From Halomonas sp. DQ26W (GTDB lineage: Bacteria; Pseudomonadota; Gammaproteobacteria; Pseudomonadales; Halomonadaceae), in contig NZ_QPKI01000018.1 of assembly GCF_003339685.1 (NCBI RefSeq), positions 1 to 64,000 on the forward strand: a DNA stretch of 64,000 bases. The letters run 5' to 3'. A program made the position numbers and the translations under genes. The notes beneath the pieces were generated by a model. That model searched no databases. It was not told where the DNA came from and saw nothing but the letters and a program-made list of their open reading frames with translations. This document shows, in pieces, positions 63,794 through 64,000 of the stretch. Numbering within the stretch: position 1 is the first letter of the stretch; every line of letters starts with the position of its first letter.

Positions 63794-64000
63794 ATGGCTA
63801 CCTATGCACTCGACGACCTGGCTCCGACCCATGACGACTCCGTCTTTATCGCTCGTGAAGCCGCGGTCATCGGCGACGCCCGACTGGCCCGAGACGTCAG
63901 CATCTGGCCCGGCGCCGTATTGCGTGGTGACAACGAGCCGATCGTCGTCGGCGCGGGCAGCAATATTCAGGAAAACTGCGTCCTGCATACCGATCCCGGC
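63794..64000 (+). CDS. Gamma-carbonic anhydrase family protein, cut by window end
   Basis: The first 69 residues are visible. IWPGAVLRGDNEPIVVGAGS followed by NIQENCVLHTDPG is the left-handed beta-helix start of YrdA/PaaY-type proteins, with the conserved Arg, Asp and Gln near the metal site. The remaining two thirds lie beyond the window. Confidence 0.9.
   Translation, partial: MATYALDDLAPTHDDSVFIAREAAVIGDARLARDVSIWPGAVLRGDNEPIVVGAGSNIQENCVLHTDPG

Overview
The window is a GC-rich bacterial chromosome segment. Gene content points to a gammaproteobacterium, most likely Halomonadaceae (Halomonas or a close relative): arfA-type ribosome rescue, a fused TAXI-TRAP permease, tandem cold-shock genes, GMC oxidoreductase next to mmsA, an Mrp/complex I-like antiporter cluster, and abundant interspersed GC-rich repeats. 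The family assignment is inference from gene style, not from a marker gene.

Layout. 1-1.4 kb: mosaic repeat array. 1.4-10.9 kb: housekeeping and envelope genes (xi-class glutathionyl-hydroquinone reductase, LysR/pirin divergent pair, M23 endopeptidase, ABC exporter, two L,D-transpeptidase-type proteins). 11-12.4 kb: a broken narK nitrate transporter that still has a perfect FNR/Anr box. 12.5-17.6 kb: histone-deacetylase-like amidohydrolase, GFA protein, peroxiredoxin, quinone reductase, AI-2E family permease, arfA, GNAT. 17.6-19.3 kb: a second repeat array with a near-identical 172-bp tandem core. 19.4-22.2 kb: DUF3820 protein, a ZipA-like gene broken at a 14-G tract, and PIN-PhoH ATPase. 22.2-27.9 kb: a translationally coupled operon of three antiporter-like membrane subunits plus an MbhD/NuoK-like fusion and a zinc-ribbon protein. 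28-33 kb: trpB without trpA, UbiA-type prenyltransferase, carboxylesterase, SLC13 permease. 33-33.9 kb: two csp genes with duplicated leaders. 34-38.4 kb: GMC oxidoreductase, mmsA, a LysR remnant, nnrU. 38.6-43.6 kb: two small paralogous proteins, ExeM-type nuclease, a sensor-EAL phosphodiesterase.

About 43.6-60 kb looks like a decayed genomic island. It runs from a strip of broken toxin-antitoxin-type genes and an IS66 end (45.2 kb) to a truncated P4-type integrase abutting tRNA-Ile2(CAU) at 60 kb. Its intact cargo is a TAXI-TRAP transporter, an IclR regulator, an MFS transporter and a six-gene adenosylcobalamin module: enoyl-CoA hydratase-like protein, methylmalonyl-CoA mutase large and small subunits, CaiB-type CoA-transferase, MeaB chaperone and PduO adenosyltransferase. 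My reading is that this is a substrate-inducible pathway that imports a carboxylate, activates it by CoA transfer and rearranges it through a B12 mutase. Residues matching the methylmalonyl-CoA specificity pair are present in the mutase, and a succinyl-CoA-driven methylmalonate-to-succinate cycle is the simplest model. An IS66-family element with an internally deleted transposase and no target-site duplication separates this module from the integrase stub.

60-64 kb returns to core genes: YceI-like protein, ABC exporter, AEC transporter and the start of a gamma-carbonic anhydrase-like gene cut by the window edge.
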